NCBI RefSeq assembly: GCF_001273755.1
Contig: NZ_LGYA01000001.1
Location: 4,084,494-4,148,493, forward strand
DNA length: 64,000 bases
Reading direction: 5' to 3'
DNA from: Peribacillus butanolivorans
GTDB lineage: Bacteria; Bacillota; Bacilli; Bacillales; DSM-1321
Shown here: positions 52,880 to 61,473 of the stretch, piece after piece
Layout: every line of letters starts with the position of its first letter
Numbering within the stretch: the stretch's first letter is position 1
Program-made: the position numbers and the translations under genes
Notes under the pieces: model-generated
Told to the model about the DNA's origin: nothing
The model's input: only the letters and a program-made list of their open reading frames with translations
The model's database searches: none

Positions 52880-54193
52880 TTATTTGTCTTCGTTACTTGC
52901 CAAGGCCACATAAGGCTCATCCTGCAATTGTTCAATTCCACACCATTGAATTAAAGTAAGGGCAATAATCTCCGCTGTCGCGAACACATTGTCCAGTAAG
53001 ATATATTCATTTGGATAATGGGCAACCTCTGTTACTCCAGGACCAAAAACAATTGAAGGCGTTTCACCGACATGAGTGAGCAATCCTCCATCAGTCCCCC
53101 ATGGAGAGGCTTCAATGACCGGATCTTGTCCAGCAACTTGCCTAAATTGATTGACGAGCGTATTCATTAGTTCATGTTCTACATCAATTGCCCCTGGAAC
53201 CCAGCGTGCTCCGAACCATTCTAAAACGGGCGGATGATCCTTGAACCATTCATCCACTTCTTTGATCTGTAACAGCCAATTAGCCATTTCGTTTTTCGCC
53301 TGCTCCATCGTTTCCTCTGGCGCAACACCCATTCTACCTTCAATTTTCACGAGGTCAGGGACGGAGGAAGGCCAATTACCGCCTTCAATGACGCCTAAAT
53401 TGATTGGAATCGGAATAGGTGTGTTCTGATAAAGCGGATCACTGATACGTGCATTTCGCTTTTCTTCCAGAGCACGAATATGATTTATTACGGTCATACT
53501 TTTTTCAATGGCACTTACACCTTCATACCTGGTTCCGCCGTGAGCTGACCGGCCTTTTACCAGAACTCGGAACCACATCGACCCCTGCTGTTTGGGAAAA
53601 ATCCTCATATTCGTTGGTTCAGGGATAAGGGCAGCATCGGCTTTGTATCCCCTCAAGACGGCTGCTAACGTTCCGGCTCCGCCGCTTTCTTCTTCTATCA
53701 CACTTTGAAATATGACATCTCCCTTTAAATGGATGCCATTTTCCTTTAGTGCCTGCATAGCAAGGATAAGGGATACATTGCCTCCTTTCATATCTGTTAC
53801 GCCACGTCCAAACATTTTACCATTCTTTATGGCTCCACTATATGGATCGTCATCCCACTGATCCCGATCACCATCCGGAACCACATCGATGTGTCCGTTC
53901 AAGATAATGGAGCGGCCGCCTCCAGTTCCCTTCATAATTCCTACCACATTAGGACTGTTGGAAAATTCGCTGCGAGGAGAGTAGAAATAGGAATGCTTTT
54001 TCAGTTCCCCACCGTTAGGCTCCCAAATATCAACCTTCAGGCCCATTTCCTCTAGTTTTTGGGCGACGATAGCCTGAGCGTCTGCTTCATTTCCTTGGGT
54101 ACTCGGTGCTTGCACCAACCTTTGCAATAAGTCTGTTCCTTCTTCCCGATGATCCTTGATCCATTGGTTAATTCGTTTTTTAAAATCCGGCAC
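52880..54193 (-). CDS. yodQ: M20-family deacetylase (YodQ-like), last gene of the lysine operon
   Basis: About 437 residues from a GTG at 54193, which has AAAGGAGG six bases upstream; an ATG at 54214 overlaps the thiolase gene and lacks a site. The ArgE/DapE metallopeptidase pattern is clear: SIILNGHIDVVPDGD (metal His/catalytic Asp), MFGRGVTDMKGGNVS (bridging Asp), SVIEEESGGAGTLA (catalytic Glu pair) and a C-terminal metal His in GVTEVAHYPNEYI. In this operon it probably deacetylates the C4 acetamido product (4-acetamidobutyrate) released after thiolysis. Substrate is inferred from the pathway. Confidence 0.85.
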   Translation of the reverse strand: MPDFKKRINQWIKDHREEGTDLLQRLVQAPSTQGNEADAQAIVAQKLEEMGLKVDIWEPNGGELKKHSYFYSPRSEFSNSPNVVGIMKGTGGGRSIILNGHIDVVPDGDRDQWDDDPYSGAIKNGKMFGRGVTDMKGGNVSLILAMQALKENGIHLKGDVIFQSVIEEESGGAGTLAAVLRGYKADAALIPEPTNMRIFPKQQGSMWFRVLVKGRSAHGGTRYEGVSAIEKSMTVINHIRALEEKRNARISDPLYQNTPIPIPINLGVIEGGNWPSSVPDLVKIEGRMGVAPEETMEQAKNEMANWLLQIKEVDEWFKDHPPVLEWFGARWVPGAIDVEHELMNTLVNQFRQVAGQDPVIEASPWGTDGGLLTHVGETPSIVFGPGVTEVAHYPNEYILLDNVFATAEIIALTLIQWCGIEQLQDEPYVALASNEDK

Positions 54194-54195
54194 TT

Positions 54196-55386
54196 TTATC
54201 CTCCTTTTATACACATATTCTCATAGATTACCGAAAGTCCCATTCCACCTGCCATACATAACGTTACCATTCCGTACTTAACTTGGGAACGCAACATTTC
54301 ATGCATCAGTGTGACTGTCAATTTTGCACCTGTTGCTCCTACAGGGTGACCAAGTGCAATTGCCCCTCCATTGACATTGACGATTTCCGGATTCAAATCT
54401 AACTCCTTGATCACTGCAAGTGCTTGGGCAGCAAAGGCTTCATTAAGTTCAATCAGTCCGATATCCTCTAACGATAGACCTGCTTTTGCCAATGCCTTTC
54501 GAGTCGCTGGTACAGGTCCAATCCCCATAACTCCAGGTTCAACACCTGCACTGGCGAATGCCTTAATTTTCAAGAGCGGTTTTAATCCCTTTTCTTCTGC
54601 TTGCTGCTTGGACATTAATAGTACAGCTGCTGCTCCATCATTCATGGGACAAGCATTTCCTGCCGTTATGGTTCCTTCATTTTTGAATACTGCTGAAAGA
54701 CTGGCTAGTTGACTCAGATGAATGTCCTCGCGTACCCCTTCGTCTTGATTGAAGATTTGAAGCCCTTTTCGATCCTTGATTTTGAGCGGAATAATTTCTC
54801 GATCAAAGCGACCCTCTTCTATAGCTTTCCAAGCCTTCTTGTGGCTTTGATAAGCAAATTGATCCTGTTCTTCACGACGGATACCATATTTTTCAGCCAG
54901 GCGCTCGGCTGTTATTCCCATATGCTCATTTCCCAAGGAACATATTAATCCATCTGCCAGCAGAGCATCCTCCATCGTTACGTTTCCAAATTTACCGCCC
55001 CATCTATTTTTCACGATATAAGGCACATTGCTCATGCTCTCCACTCCGCCGGCAATGATTATGTCTTCTTGACCAGCAGCAATAGTTAATGCAGCATTGG
55101 TAATGGCCTTTAAACCTGATCCACATGCTTTGATTACAACGTGGCCTGGGACACTATGCGGGAAATTTGCCATCTGCGATGAAATTCGGGCCGAGTTAAG
55201 TCCGCCTCCATGGACATAGCCATGTCCGAAAATCACTTCATTGACCTTTTCTTTGCCTAATTCAGATTTTTCCATTAAGCCTTCCAATACTTGACGGCCT
55301 AATTCGGTAGCATTAACATTCCGGAGTGATTTCCCAAAGGATCCAACTGCAGTTCGCGCTCCAGCAACGATGACGACCTCATTCAT
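54196..55386 (-). CDS. Thiolase (acetyl-CoA C-acyltransferase) of the lysine operon
   Basis: This 396-residue protein has the thiolase motifs: the nucleophilic Cys in HVVIKACGSGLKAITNAAL (~88), the active-site loop NGGAIALGHPVGATGAK (His ~348), and the second Cys in MVTLCMAGGMGLSVIYEN (~379). All catalytic residues are present. In the operon it would cleave 3-oxo-6-acetamidohexanoyl-CoA to acetyl-CoA and 4-acetamidobutyryl-CoA. B. subtilis yod genes lack an adjacent thiolase as far as I recall, so this is an informative addition. Two bases separate it from the deacetylase start. Confidence 0.88.
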   Translation of the reverse strand: MNEVVIVAGARTAVGSFGKSLRNVNATELGRQVLEGLMEKSELGKEKVNEVIFGHGYVHGGGLNSARISSQMANFPHSVPGHVVIKACGSGLKAITNAALTIAAGQEDIIIAGGVESMSNVPYIVKNRWGGKFGNVTMEDALLADGLICSLGNEHMGITAERLAEKYGIRREEQDQFAYQSHKKAWKAIEEGRFDREIIPLKIKDRKGLQIFNQDEGVREDIHLSQLASLSAVFKNEGTITAGNACPMNDGAAAVLLMSKQQAEEKGLKPLLKIKAFASAGVEPGVMGIGPVPATRKALAKAGLSLEDIGLIELNEAFAAQALAVIKELDLNPEIVNVNGGAIALGHPVGATGAKLTVTLMHEMLRSQVKYGMVTLCMAGGMGLSVIYENMCIKGG

Positions 55387-55404
55387 GCTTCTTCCTCCTC
55401 TTAC

Positions 55405-56067
55405 CTATTCAATGCTGTTGACAGTAGCCCCGATTTTCAACGACGCCTCTGTATTCGCAATCACATCATCAACTGTATAAGGTGCCATAACTTCCTTCAA
55501 CACCAATCCCTCTTTTGTAACTTCCATGACAGCCATATCAGTAATGATTAAATCTACACTATGTCTTGCCGTTAAAGGAAGTGTGCATTTCTTTAATATC
55601 TTCGATTCACCCTGCTTGTTTACATGATTCATCAAGACAATCACCTTTTTGGCTTTTTGGGCAAGCTCCATTGCTCCGCCCATCCCCGGTACCCGTTTGC
55701 CTGGGACAATCCAGTTGGCCAAATCCCCCGTTTCACTGACTTCCAATGCCCCAAGGATGGTAATGTCGATGTATCCTCGACGAATCATGCCAAATGCAGT
55801 TGCACTGTCAAAGTAAGAAGCCCCCATTACAGACGTAATCGGGAACCCTCCTGCGTTACAGAGAGCAGGATCTTCTTCCCCCTGATTTGGACTGGGGCCT
55901 GTTCCAAGAACACCGTTTTCCGCATGGAACAGCACATGGATATCTTGAGGTAAATGATCGGCCACTAAGGTAGGGATGCCAATACCTAAATTGACGATTA
56001 ATCCGTCATGGATTTCCTTGGCAGCGCGTTTGGCGATGCGATTTCGTACATCTACTCCCATGCCCAT
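55405..56067 (-). CDS. yodR: 3-oxoacid CoA-transferase beta subunit (YodR/AtoA type)
   Basis: About 220 residues from the ATG at 56067 (AGGGGTG upstream). The beta-subunit hallmark with the catalytic glutamate lies in VLFHAENGVLGTGP (~50), and VNLGIGIPTLVADHL precedes it. Its start overlaps the alpha-subunit gene by 16 bases, a common arrangement for paired subunits. It moves CoA from acetyl- or succinyl-CoA to a 3-oxoacid, here probably 3-oxo-6-acetamidohexanoate. Confidence 0.9.
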   Translation of the reverse strand: MGMGVDVRNRIAKRAAKEIHDGLIVNLGIGIPTLVADHLPQDIHVLFHAENGVLGTGPSPNQGEEDPALCNAGGFPITSVMGASYFDSATAFGMIRRGYIDITILGALEVSETGDLANWIVPGKRVPGMGGAMELAQKAKKVIVLMNHVNKQGESKILKKCTLPLTARHSVDLIITDMAVMEVTKEGLVLKEVMAPYTVDDVIANTEASLKIGATVNSIE

Positions 56068-56750
56068 TTCCAATTCACCCCTTTTGTTGGAATCACCATA
56101 TCTACATAAATACCTGGCGTGGCAATACACTCCGGATCCAATTCGCCTACCGGAACAATTTCTTCAACTTCTGCTATAGTAAAGGCTCCTGCCATCGCTA
56201 CGAGCGGATTGAAATTGCGGGCACTCTTGTCAAAAACCAAATTCCCTAACGGATCTGCCTTTTTGGCATAAACGATACTCACTTCCGAGGTCAAAGCGGT
56301 TTCGATCAAATATTCCTTTTCGTCGATTACCATTTTGTCCTTGCCTTCTTCAGCTATCGTTCCAATCCCGACATCAACAAAAATCCCGCCCAAGCCTACT
56401 CCGCCTGCACGAATCCTTTCAGCTAATGTCCCTTGCGGAGAAAATTCCACTTGCAGCTTTCCTTCAGTCATGAGCCGACCGGCATTAGGATTAGATCCGA
56501 TATGAGAGGCAATGACCTTTTTCGCTCTTTCAAGAGTCACTAGCCGACCAATTCCAATATCAGGGAATCCCGTATCATTGCCAATCAATGTTAGTTCCTT
56601 AACGCCCTTGTCCAGGATGCCCTGTATGAGTGTTGGCGGAGTCCCCACTCCCCCAAACCCACCGTACATGAGAGTACATCCATCAGTAATATACTCGAGT
56701 GCTTCTTCCAGGGTCACAATTTTGTTTTTTTTCGAAATGACCTGCTTCAT
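56052..56750 (-). CDS. yodS: 3-oxoacid CoA-transferase alpha subunit (YodS/AtoD type)
   Basis: This 232-residue alpha subunit has DGCTLMYGGFGGVGTPPTLIQ (~28-48, glycine-rich CoA loop), LTLIGNDTGFPD and the conserved NFNPLVAMAG segment (~180). It pairs with the beta subunit encoded by the next, overlapping gene. AGGAGGAACCAT places the ribosome site well. Its role is CoA activation of the oxoacid made by the upstream aminotransferase. Confidence 0.9.
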   Translation of the reverse strand: MKQVISKKNKIVTLEEALEYITDGCTLMYGGFGGVGTPPTLIQGILDKGVKELTLIGNDTGFPDIGIGRLVTLERAKKVIASHIGSNPNAGRLMTEGKLQVEFSPQGTLAERIRAGGVGLGGIFVDVGIGTIAEEGKDKMVIDEKEYLIETALTSEVSIVYAKKADPLGNLVFDKSARNFNPLVAMAGAFTIAEVEEIVPVGELDPECIATPGIYVDMVIPTKGVNWKWAWE

Positions 56751-56760
56751 ATGGTTCCTC

Positions 56761-58122
56761 CTAAATAGCCTGCTTGTTCTCTATCAGACCTTCCGAGTGC
56801 AATTCATGCTGCAATTCCTCAACTGAAGCTTCCAGTATCTTTACAAGACTATCAATTTCTTCATTTGTAATAACTAGTGGCGGAGATATAATAACTGCAT
56901 CACCCGCGATTCCTTCGATTGCGCCTGAAGCAGGATAGATCAACAATCCCTTCTCAAATGCCTTATTGACAATTCTTGTGGTTATGCCGTCTTGCAAGTC
57001 GAATGGAGTTTTTGAACTCCTATTTGAAACAAACTCAAGTCCCAGGAGAAGCCCTTTTCCTCGTACATCACCAATAATGTCAAATCTCTCAGCCAGCCCA
57101 TGTAATTTCTCCAATAGATACTGTCCTTTCTCTTCCGCTGCCTGAACCAGATTCATTCGTTCAATGTAGGCAAGCACTTCTAAAGAAACGGCAGCAGATA
57201 GAGGATTTGCACTATATGTGTGTCCAGCCATGATTGACTTTGAACCTTTTAAAATGGGTTCCATAACCCGATCACTAACCAAAGTGGCTGCAATTGGAGT
57301 ATAGCCAGCGCTCATACCTTTCCCCAATGCGATGATATCTGGGGTAACTCCCCAGTGTTCCATGGCAAACATTTTTCCTGTACGACCGATTCCAGTCATA
57401 ACTTCATCGGCGATAAAGAGAATGTCATAGCGTTCGCATATTTCCTTAATCCTTTGATAATAACCATCCGGTGGAGTAACAGCACCAGCGGATGCCCCAA
57501 TAATTGGTTCAGCGATGAAGGCGGCAATATTCTCAGAACCAAGTCTTTGAATGGACGTCTCTAATTCATTTGCACACTGCAGTTTACAGCCGGAAGATTC
57601 ATAAGGGCATCGATAACAATACGGAGCAGATATACTAGGAAAATCCTCTAATAACGGAACAAAACGTTTTCTTCTTGACACATGACCGGACATCGATAAA
57701 GCACCCATCGTAATCCCGTGATAACTCGTCCAGCGGGAGACGATACGATTTTTCCGCTCAAATCCTTTTTCTTGCCAATGTTGAATGGCTATCTTCATCG
57801 CCGTTTCGGTTGCTTCCGACCCACTGTTCACAAAAAACGACCAATTTAAATCTCCTGGAGCTAACTCACTTAGCTTTTCGGCTAAAGTCTCTGCGGCTTC
57901 ACTTGTAAAATGAGATCGGTATGCAAAAGAAACTTTACTTGCCTGCTCTGTCATTGCCTCAACAACATCTAATACTCCATGACCAATACTCGCCGTAACC
58001 GCACCTGAAGATCCGTCGATGTATTGTTTTCCATCTGTGTCATAAAGATATATTCCCTTCCCATGAGAGACAGTGGGATAGTTATGATCTAGAATGGGCT
58101 TAATTAAATGATTCCGCTTCAT
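56761..58122 (-). CDS. yodT: Class III (omega) aminotransferase, YodT-like
   Basis: This 453-residue PLP enzyme has the class III pattern. NSGSEATETAMKIAIQHW (~98-115) is present, and a Cys-rich insertion CYRCPYESSGCKLQC (~170-184) may bind metal or be structural. The PLP Asp lies in LFIADEVMTGIGRTGKM (~232-248) and the Schiff-base lysine in DIIALGKGMSAGYTPIAA (~266). In the operon it most likely removes the 3-amino group of N6-acetyl-beta-lysine. A four-cysteine insertion in an aminotransferase is unusual. The yodS gene begins ten bases downstream. Confidence 0.86.
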   Translation of the reverse strand: MKRNHLIKPILDHNYPTVSHGKGIYLYDTDGKQYIDGSSGAVTASIGHGVLDVVEAMTEQASKVSFAYRSHFTSEAAETLAEKLSELAPGDLNWSFFVNSGSEATETAMKIAIQHWQEKGFERKNRIVSRWTSYHGITMGALSMSGHVSRRKRFVPLLEDFPSISAPYCYRCPYESSGCKLQCANELETSIQRLGSENIAAFIAEPIIGASAGAVTPPDGYYQRIKEICERYDILFIADEVMTGIGRTGKMFAMEHWGVTPDIIALGKGMSAGYTPIAATLVSDRVMEPILKGSKSIMAGHTYSANPLSAAVSLEVLAYIERMNLVQAAEEKGQYLLEKLHGLAERFDIIGDVRGKGLLLGLEFVSNRSSKTPFDLQDGITTRIVNKAFEKGLLIYPASGAIEGIAGDAVIISPPLVITNEEIDSLVKILEASVEELQHELHSEGLIENKQAI

Positions 58123-58260
58123 TTCATCTCTCCTTCATTTACATTTTTTATCGACTACACATCTATGAAGTTCTAGTACACTAAAACTCTTAAACTATTG
58201 GAAAAATCCTATTAACTGATTGAAAGAATAGATGGCAAATATGAATCCATAAAACCGAGT

Positions 58261-58503
<243 letters not shown>

Positions 58504-59382
58504 CTATTTAAAGAATCCATTTACAGAAGATAAATCTTTACCCCAAATATTCATGTCCTCATACTTATCCCAAATATTGCAATTCTTCGTAAATCTTCCT
58601 CCATATTCATATCCCAGCTGGTGAAAGACAGCGTTCATGCCCATTGACAAGGATCGCGCTAAAGAGTAGGAACAATAAATATTTTTCTTGATAAGTTCTT
58701 GTTCTAATGCTGAGATAAGTACCTTCATAAAACCATGTTTTCGATGATGAGGAATCGTTGCACAGTCTGTAAGTTCAGCATTATGATACATTTCATTTAC
58801 TTCCGCAGATGCGGCACTAACGATGGATCCTTCATATTCGATAACACTAAAAATCGTACCTTCTTCCATCACTTTTTTGATATAACCCTCATCATTCATT
58901 GGGGTTGGATAGGTTTCAAAAATTGCACCGTATAAATTTGCCAGCTCAAGTGCATCTTCAATCTCAGCAAATCGAAGGGTATAATTTTCAGGTAGTTGCT
59001 GCTTTTCTATTATTCTAGGAATATCAATGACATCTTGGAGAATTTTGTCTTCCTTCATCCAATAGTCGCTTGTTCGCCTTTCATTGGTTAAATACAATGC
59101 CATGCAATAAGCGTCATTCCCATTAAAGTACTTACTCAATATTCCTTCCAGCATAAATCCATGGACCCATGTCGCAGATAAATCTTCTTGTCTAGCTTTA
59201 AGTATCACTTTTGTAAAGCCATGCTCTTGAGCGATGACTAGAGCTCGAGTTATCGCTTTTTTGATATTCCCCCGATAATCATCAATGCGTAAGCGATGAT
59301 TTGCATGATCAAGATAGAGTTCCATCGTAAAACATTCCCCAGTCTCAATTCGGGAGAAAAAAGGCAGCTTTTGAACAGTCAT
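58504..59382 (-). CDS. ablB: Beta-lysine N6-acetyltransferase AblB (YodP)
   Basis: This 292-residue protein is of the AblB/YodP type. The N-terminal ~150 residues are specific to the family (TGECFTMELYLDHANHRLRIDDYRGN). A C-terminal GNAT domain (~155-275) has LRFAEIEDALELANLYGAIFETYP and TDCATIPHHRKHGFMKVLISALEQEL (acetyl-CoA-binding R/H-x-x-G-F). It acetylates the epsilon amine of beta-lysine. In archaea the product is an osmolyte; here it is more likely a protected degradation intermediate. It is followed closely by the ferredoxin gene. Confidence 0.88.
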   Translation of the reverse strand: MTVQKLPFFSRIETGECFTMELYLDHANHRLRIDDYRGNIKKAITRALVIAQEHGFTKVILKARQEDLSATWVHGFMLEGILSKYFNGNDAYCMALYLTNERRTSDYWMKEDKILQDVIDIPRIIEKQQLPENYTLRFAEIEDALELANLYGAIFETYPTPMNDEGYIKKVMEEGTIFSVIEYEGSIVSAASAEVNEMYHNAELTDCATIPHHRKHGFMKVLISALEQELIKKNIYCSYSLARSLSMGMNAVFHQLGYEYGGRFTKNCNIWDKYEDMNIWGKDLSSVNGFFK

Positions 59383-59448
59383 TATGTATACCCTCCTTAA
59401 CTAAAATTCGGGAGAAGTGATGCATCATCATCTACTTCTCCCGGCATT

Positions 59449-59715
59449 CTATTTCCAATTAAACAATTTCTTTACAGGGGCCTGAAGAAGCTGTTCATAC
59501 GTAAACTCATCAGGATACTCACTCACGTCATATATAGATAAGGATTCATCCACCTTTTGATTCATCGAATCAGATACATAGATTCCACAATTTGGACAGT
59601 TCAGGGCTGGAACCTGAAGCACTTTTATTGATCGTTTACCATCTGGCATAATCCAGTAACAATCCTTCTTTTCACTTTCCTCAACGTTGGGGGCATTACA
59701 CCACAAGCATTCCAT
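59449..59715 (-). CDS. yokU: YokU family zinc-ribbon protein
   Basis: This 88-residue protein has two CxxC pairs, MECLWCNAP (~3-6) and NCPNCGIYVSD (~39-42), forming a probable zinc ribbon. An acidic/aromatic C-terminus follows (SEYPDEFTYEQLLQAPVKKLFNWK). It is linked to kamA in Bacillus genomes, two bases downstream here. Its role is unknown; a chaperone or assembly part for KamA is conceivable. Confidence 0.85.
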   Translation of the reverse strand: MECLWCNAPNVEESEKKDCYWIMPDGKRSIKVLQVPALNCPNCGIYVSDSMNQKVDESLSIYDVSEYPDEFTYEQLLQAPVKKLFNWK

Positions 59716-59717
59716 CT

Positions 59718-61157
59718 TTATTCCCCCTTGCCTTCAGAACTTCCGACCATGGCGTTCTTTTTTTCTTGGGATAATCTTAATTTTTCCTTCATTTCATCCC
59801 GTTTATCACGGCGATCCTTCAAAGAAGCATGTTCATCAGTAGTTTCATACGCTTTTCTCTTGTCAAGGCGACGTAGGCCTTCTGGTACCAAATTGAATTT
59901 TTCGTCTGTCATCAGAGCAGAAATCCCCACAGCTCCTTTTCTTCCTTCGGTACCATATACTTCATCAAAGTAAGCATCTGCACTGCCGGCAACATAGTTC
60001 TTCGGTTCTGGATAGCTCGTGATAACTCCCTCAAAGTTCCGTAAGACCACTTTATCCGGACTTTGCGAAAGAAGGTAATTCGGAGTCAAGGCAATCTTTC
60101 CGCCTCCGCCAGGAGCATCCACCACAAAAGTTGGCACTGCATATCCTGATGTATGGCCACGTAACGCTTCAATGATTTCCAGTCCTTTTGAAACCGGGGC
60201 ACGGAAATGGCCGATCCCTTCAGATAAATCACATTGATAAATGTAATAAGGTCTAACCCTTGCTTTAACACAGTCGTGCATAAGCTTTTTCATAATATGT
60301 ACACTATCGTTAATACCAGCAAGAATAACCGCCTGATTACCAAGTGGTACTCCAGCCATCGACAACATATCACATGCCTTTTTGGCTTCTTCCGTCAGTT
60401 CAAGTGAATGATTGAAATGCGTATTTAACCAAATTGGATGATATTTCTTCAGAATATTGCATAAATTTTCTGTAATACGCTGCGGGAAAACGACCGGTGC
60501 ACGAGTACCAATCCGAATGATTTCCACATGTGGGATCGCACGTAAATTACTTAATACGTATTCGAGAATCTTATCATTGATTAATAGGCCATCTCCTCCA
60601 GAAATCAAAACGTCTCTCACTTCCGGAGTATTACGAATATATTCAATCGCCCCGTCTAATTGCTTCTTAGGAACGCCCATGCCAACCTGACCTGAAAAAC
60701 GACGACGAGTACAATAACGACAGTACATAGAGCATTGGTTCGTGACAAGAAATAGAACGCGATCCGGATAACGATGCGTTAGACCTGGAACAGGAGAATC
60801 CTCATCCTCATGCAGCGGATCTTCCAAATCATATCTAGTCTTGTTCATTTCTGCCGAAAGCGGTACAGACTGCAAACGAATCGGGCAGCGAGGATCATCG
60901 GGATTCATCAAGGATGCATAGTAAGGTGTAATATTTAAAGGAATTGTTTGAGTTGAAATCCGAACCCCTTCTTCTTCTTCTGGTGTCAAGTTCACAACTT
61001 TTTTCAGATCATCCAAAGTTTTAATTGTATTGGTTAATTGCCAGAGCCAATCATTCCATTGCTCTTCCGTTACATCTTTCCACAATTCAATCTCATTATA
61101 ATGTCTACGTCCACCAAGGTATTCCTCATGTTTTACTTCCATTCCCATCAAACTCAT
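59718..61157 (-). CDS. kamA: L-lysine 2,3-aminomutase KamA (AblA)
   Basis: This 479-residue radical-SAM/PLP enzyme converts L-lysine to beta-lysine. The cluster motif is CSMYCRYCTRRRF (~142-154, C-x3-C-x2-C), with DVLISGGDGLL (~195) and a TRAPVVFPQRIT segment. The PLP-lysine region follows VPTFVVDAPGGGGKIALTPNY (~345-365), and the C-terminus is helical and charged. GAGGGGGG precedes the ATG. It heads the operon 46 bases after a sigma-54 promoter. Length and motifs are intact. Confidence 0.95.
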   Translation of the reverse strand: MSLMGMEVKHEEYLGGRRHYNEIELWKDVTEEQWNDWLWQLTNTIKTLDDLKKVVNLTPEEEEGVRISTQTIPLNITPYYASLMNPDDPRCPIRLQSVPLSAEMNKTRYDLEDPLHEDEDSPVPGLTHRYPDRVLFLVTNQCSMYCRYCTRRRFSGQVGMGVPKKQLDGAIEYIRNTPEVRDVLISGGDGLLINDKILEYVLSNLRAIPHVEIIRIGTRAPVVFPQRITENLCNILKKYHPIWLNTHFNHSLELTEEAKKACDMLSMAGVPLGNQAVILAGINDSVHIMKKLMHDCVKARVRPYYIYQCDLSEGIGHFRAPVSKGLEIIEALRGHTSGYAVPTFVVDAPGGGGKIALTPNYLLSQSPDKVVLRNFEGVITSYPEPKNYVAGSADAYFDEVYGTEGRKGAVGISALMTDEKFNLVPEGLRRLDKRKAYETTDEHASLKDRRDKRDEMKEKLRLSQEKKNAMVGSSEGKGE

Positions 61158-61202
61158 TTAAATGCCCCCCTCTTTATCTTAAGAAACTATATCTATACTA
61201 CT

Positions 61203-61219
61203 TGCAAGAATGATGCCAA
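61203..61219 (-). promoter_or_regulatory. Sigma-54 (-24/-12) promoter of the kam operon
   Basis: The minus strand reads TTGGCATCATTCTTGCA. The GG at -24 and GC at -12 have the correct 10-base spacing, and 15 of the 17 bases fit YTGGCACGRNNNTTGCW allowing two mismatches. Transcription would start near 61190. A gene for a sigma-54 activator lies just upstream. Confidence 0.85.
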
Positions 61220-61300
61220 CATCCAAAACAAGAAAAACATAGGAAAAAGAGGGCAGATCGTCCCCTTAAACCGCAAGATTTTTTTCGTAATGCCTAATTT

Positions 61301-61327
61301 TTTGCAGCCAATTTCTTTGCACCAAAG
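61301..61327 (-). promoter_or_regulatory. Candidate upstream activating sites for the sigma-54 activator
   Basis: Two near-identical direct copies, TTTGGTGCAAA and TTGGCTGCAAA, lie five bases apart about 90-110 bases upstream of the -24 box. The first is itself a dyad (TTTG-GTG-CAAA). This position and spacing suit a bound enhancer protein of the NtrC/RocR class. Confidence 0.55.
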
Positions 61328-61361
61328 AGATACGGATTTAATGCTTATCCTTTTGATATTG

Positions 61362-61396
61362 AAAAAAGAGGGTCTCTATTCGCGAGATCCCTCTTC
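61362..61396 (-). terminator. Terminator of the sigma-54 activator gene
   Basis: On the minus strand AAGAGGGATCTC pairs with GAGACCCTCTT (one mismatch) and TTTTTTC follows. It separates the activator gene from the kam promoter. Confidence 0.85.
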
Positions 61397-61473
61397 AAGT
61401 TACATACTTATTCTATTGAACAACAATTCGCTAAAAGTATAAGTGAATGATAGCGTTTTCAATTACTCCCCTT

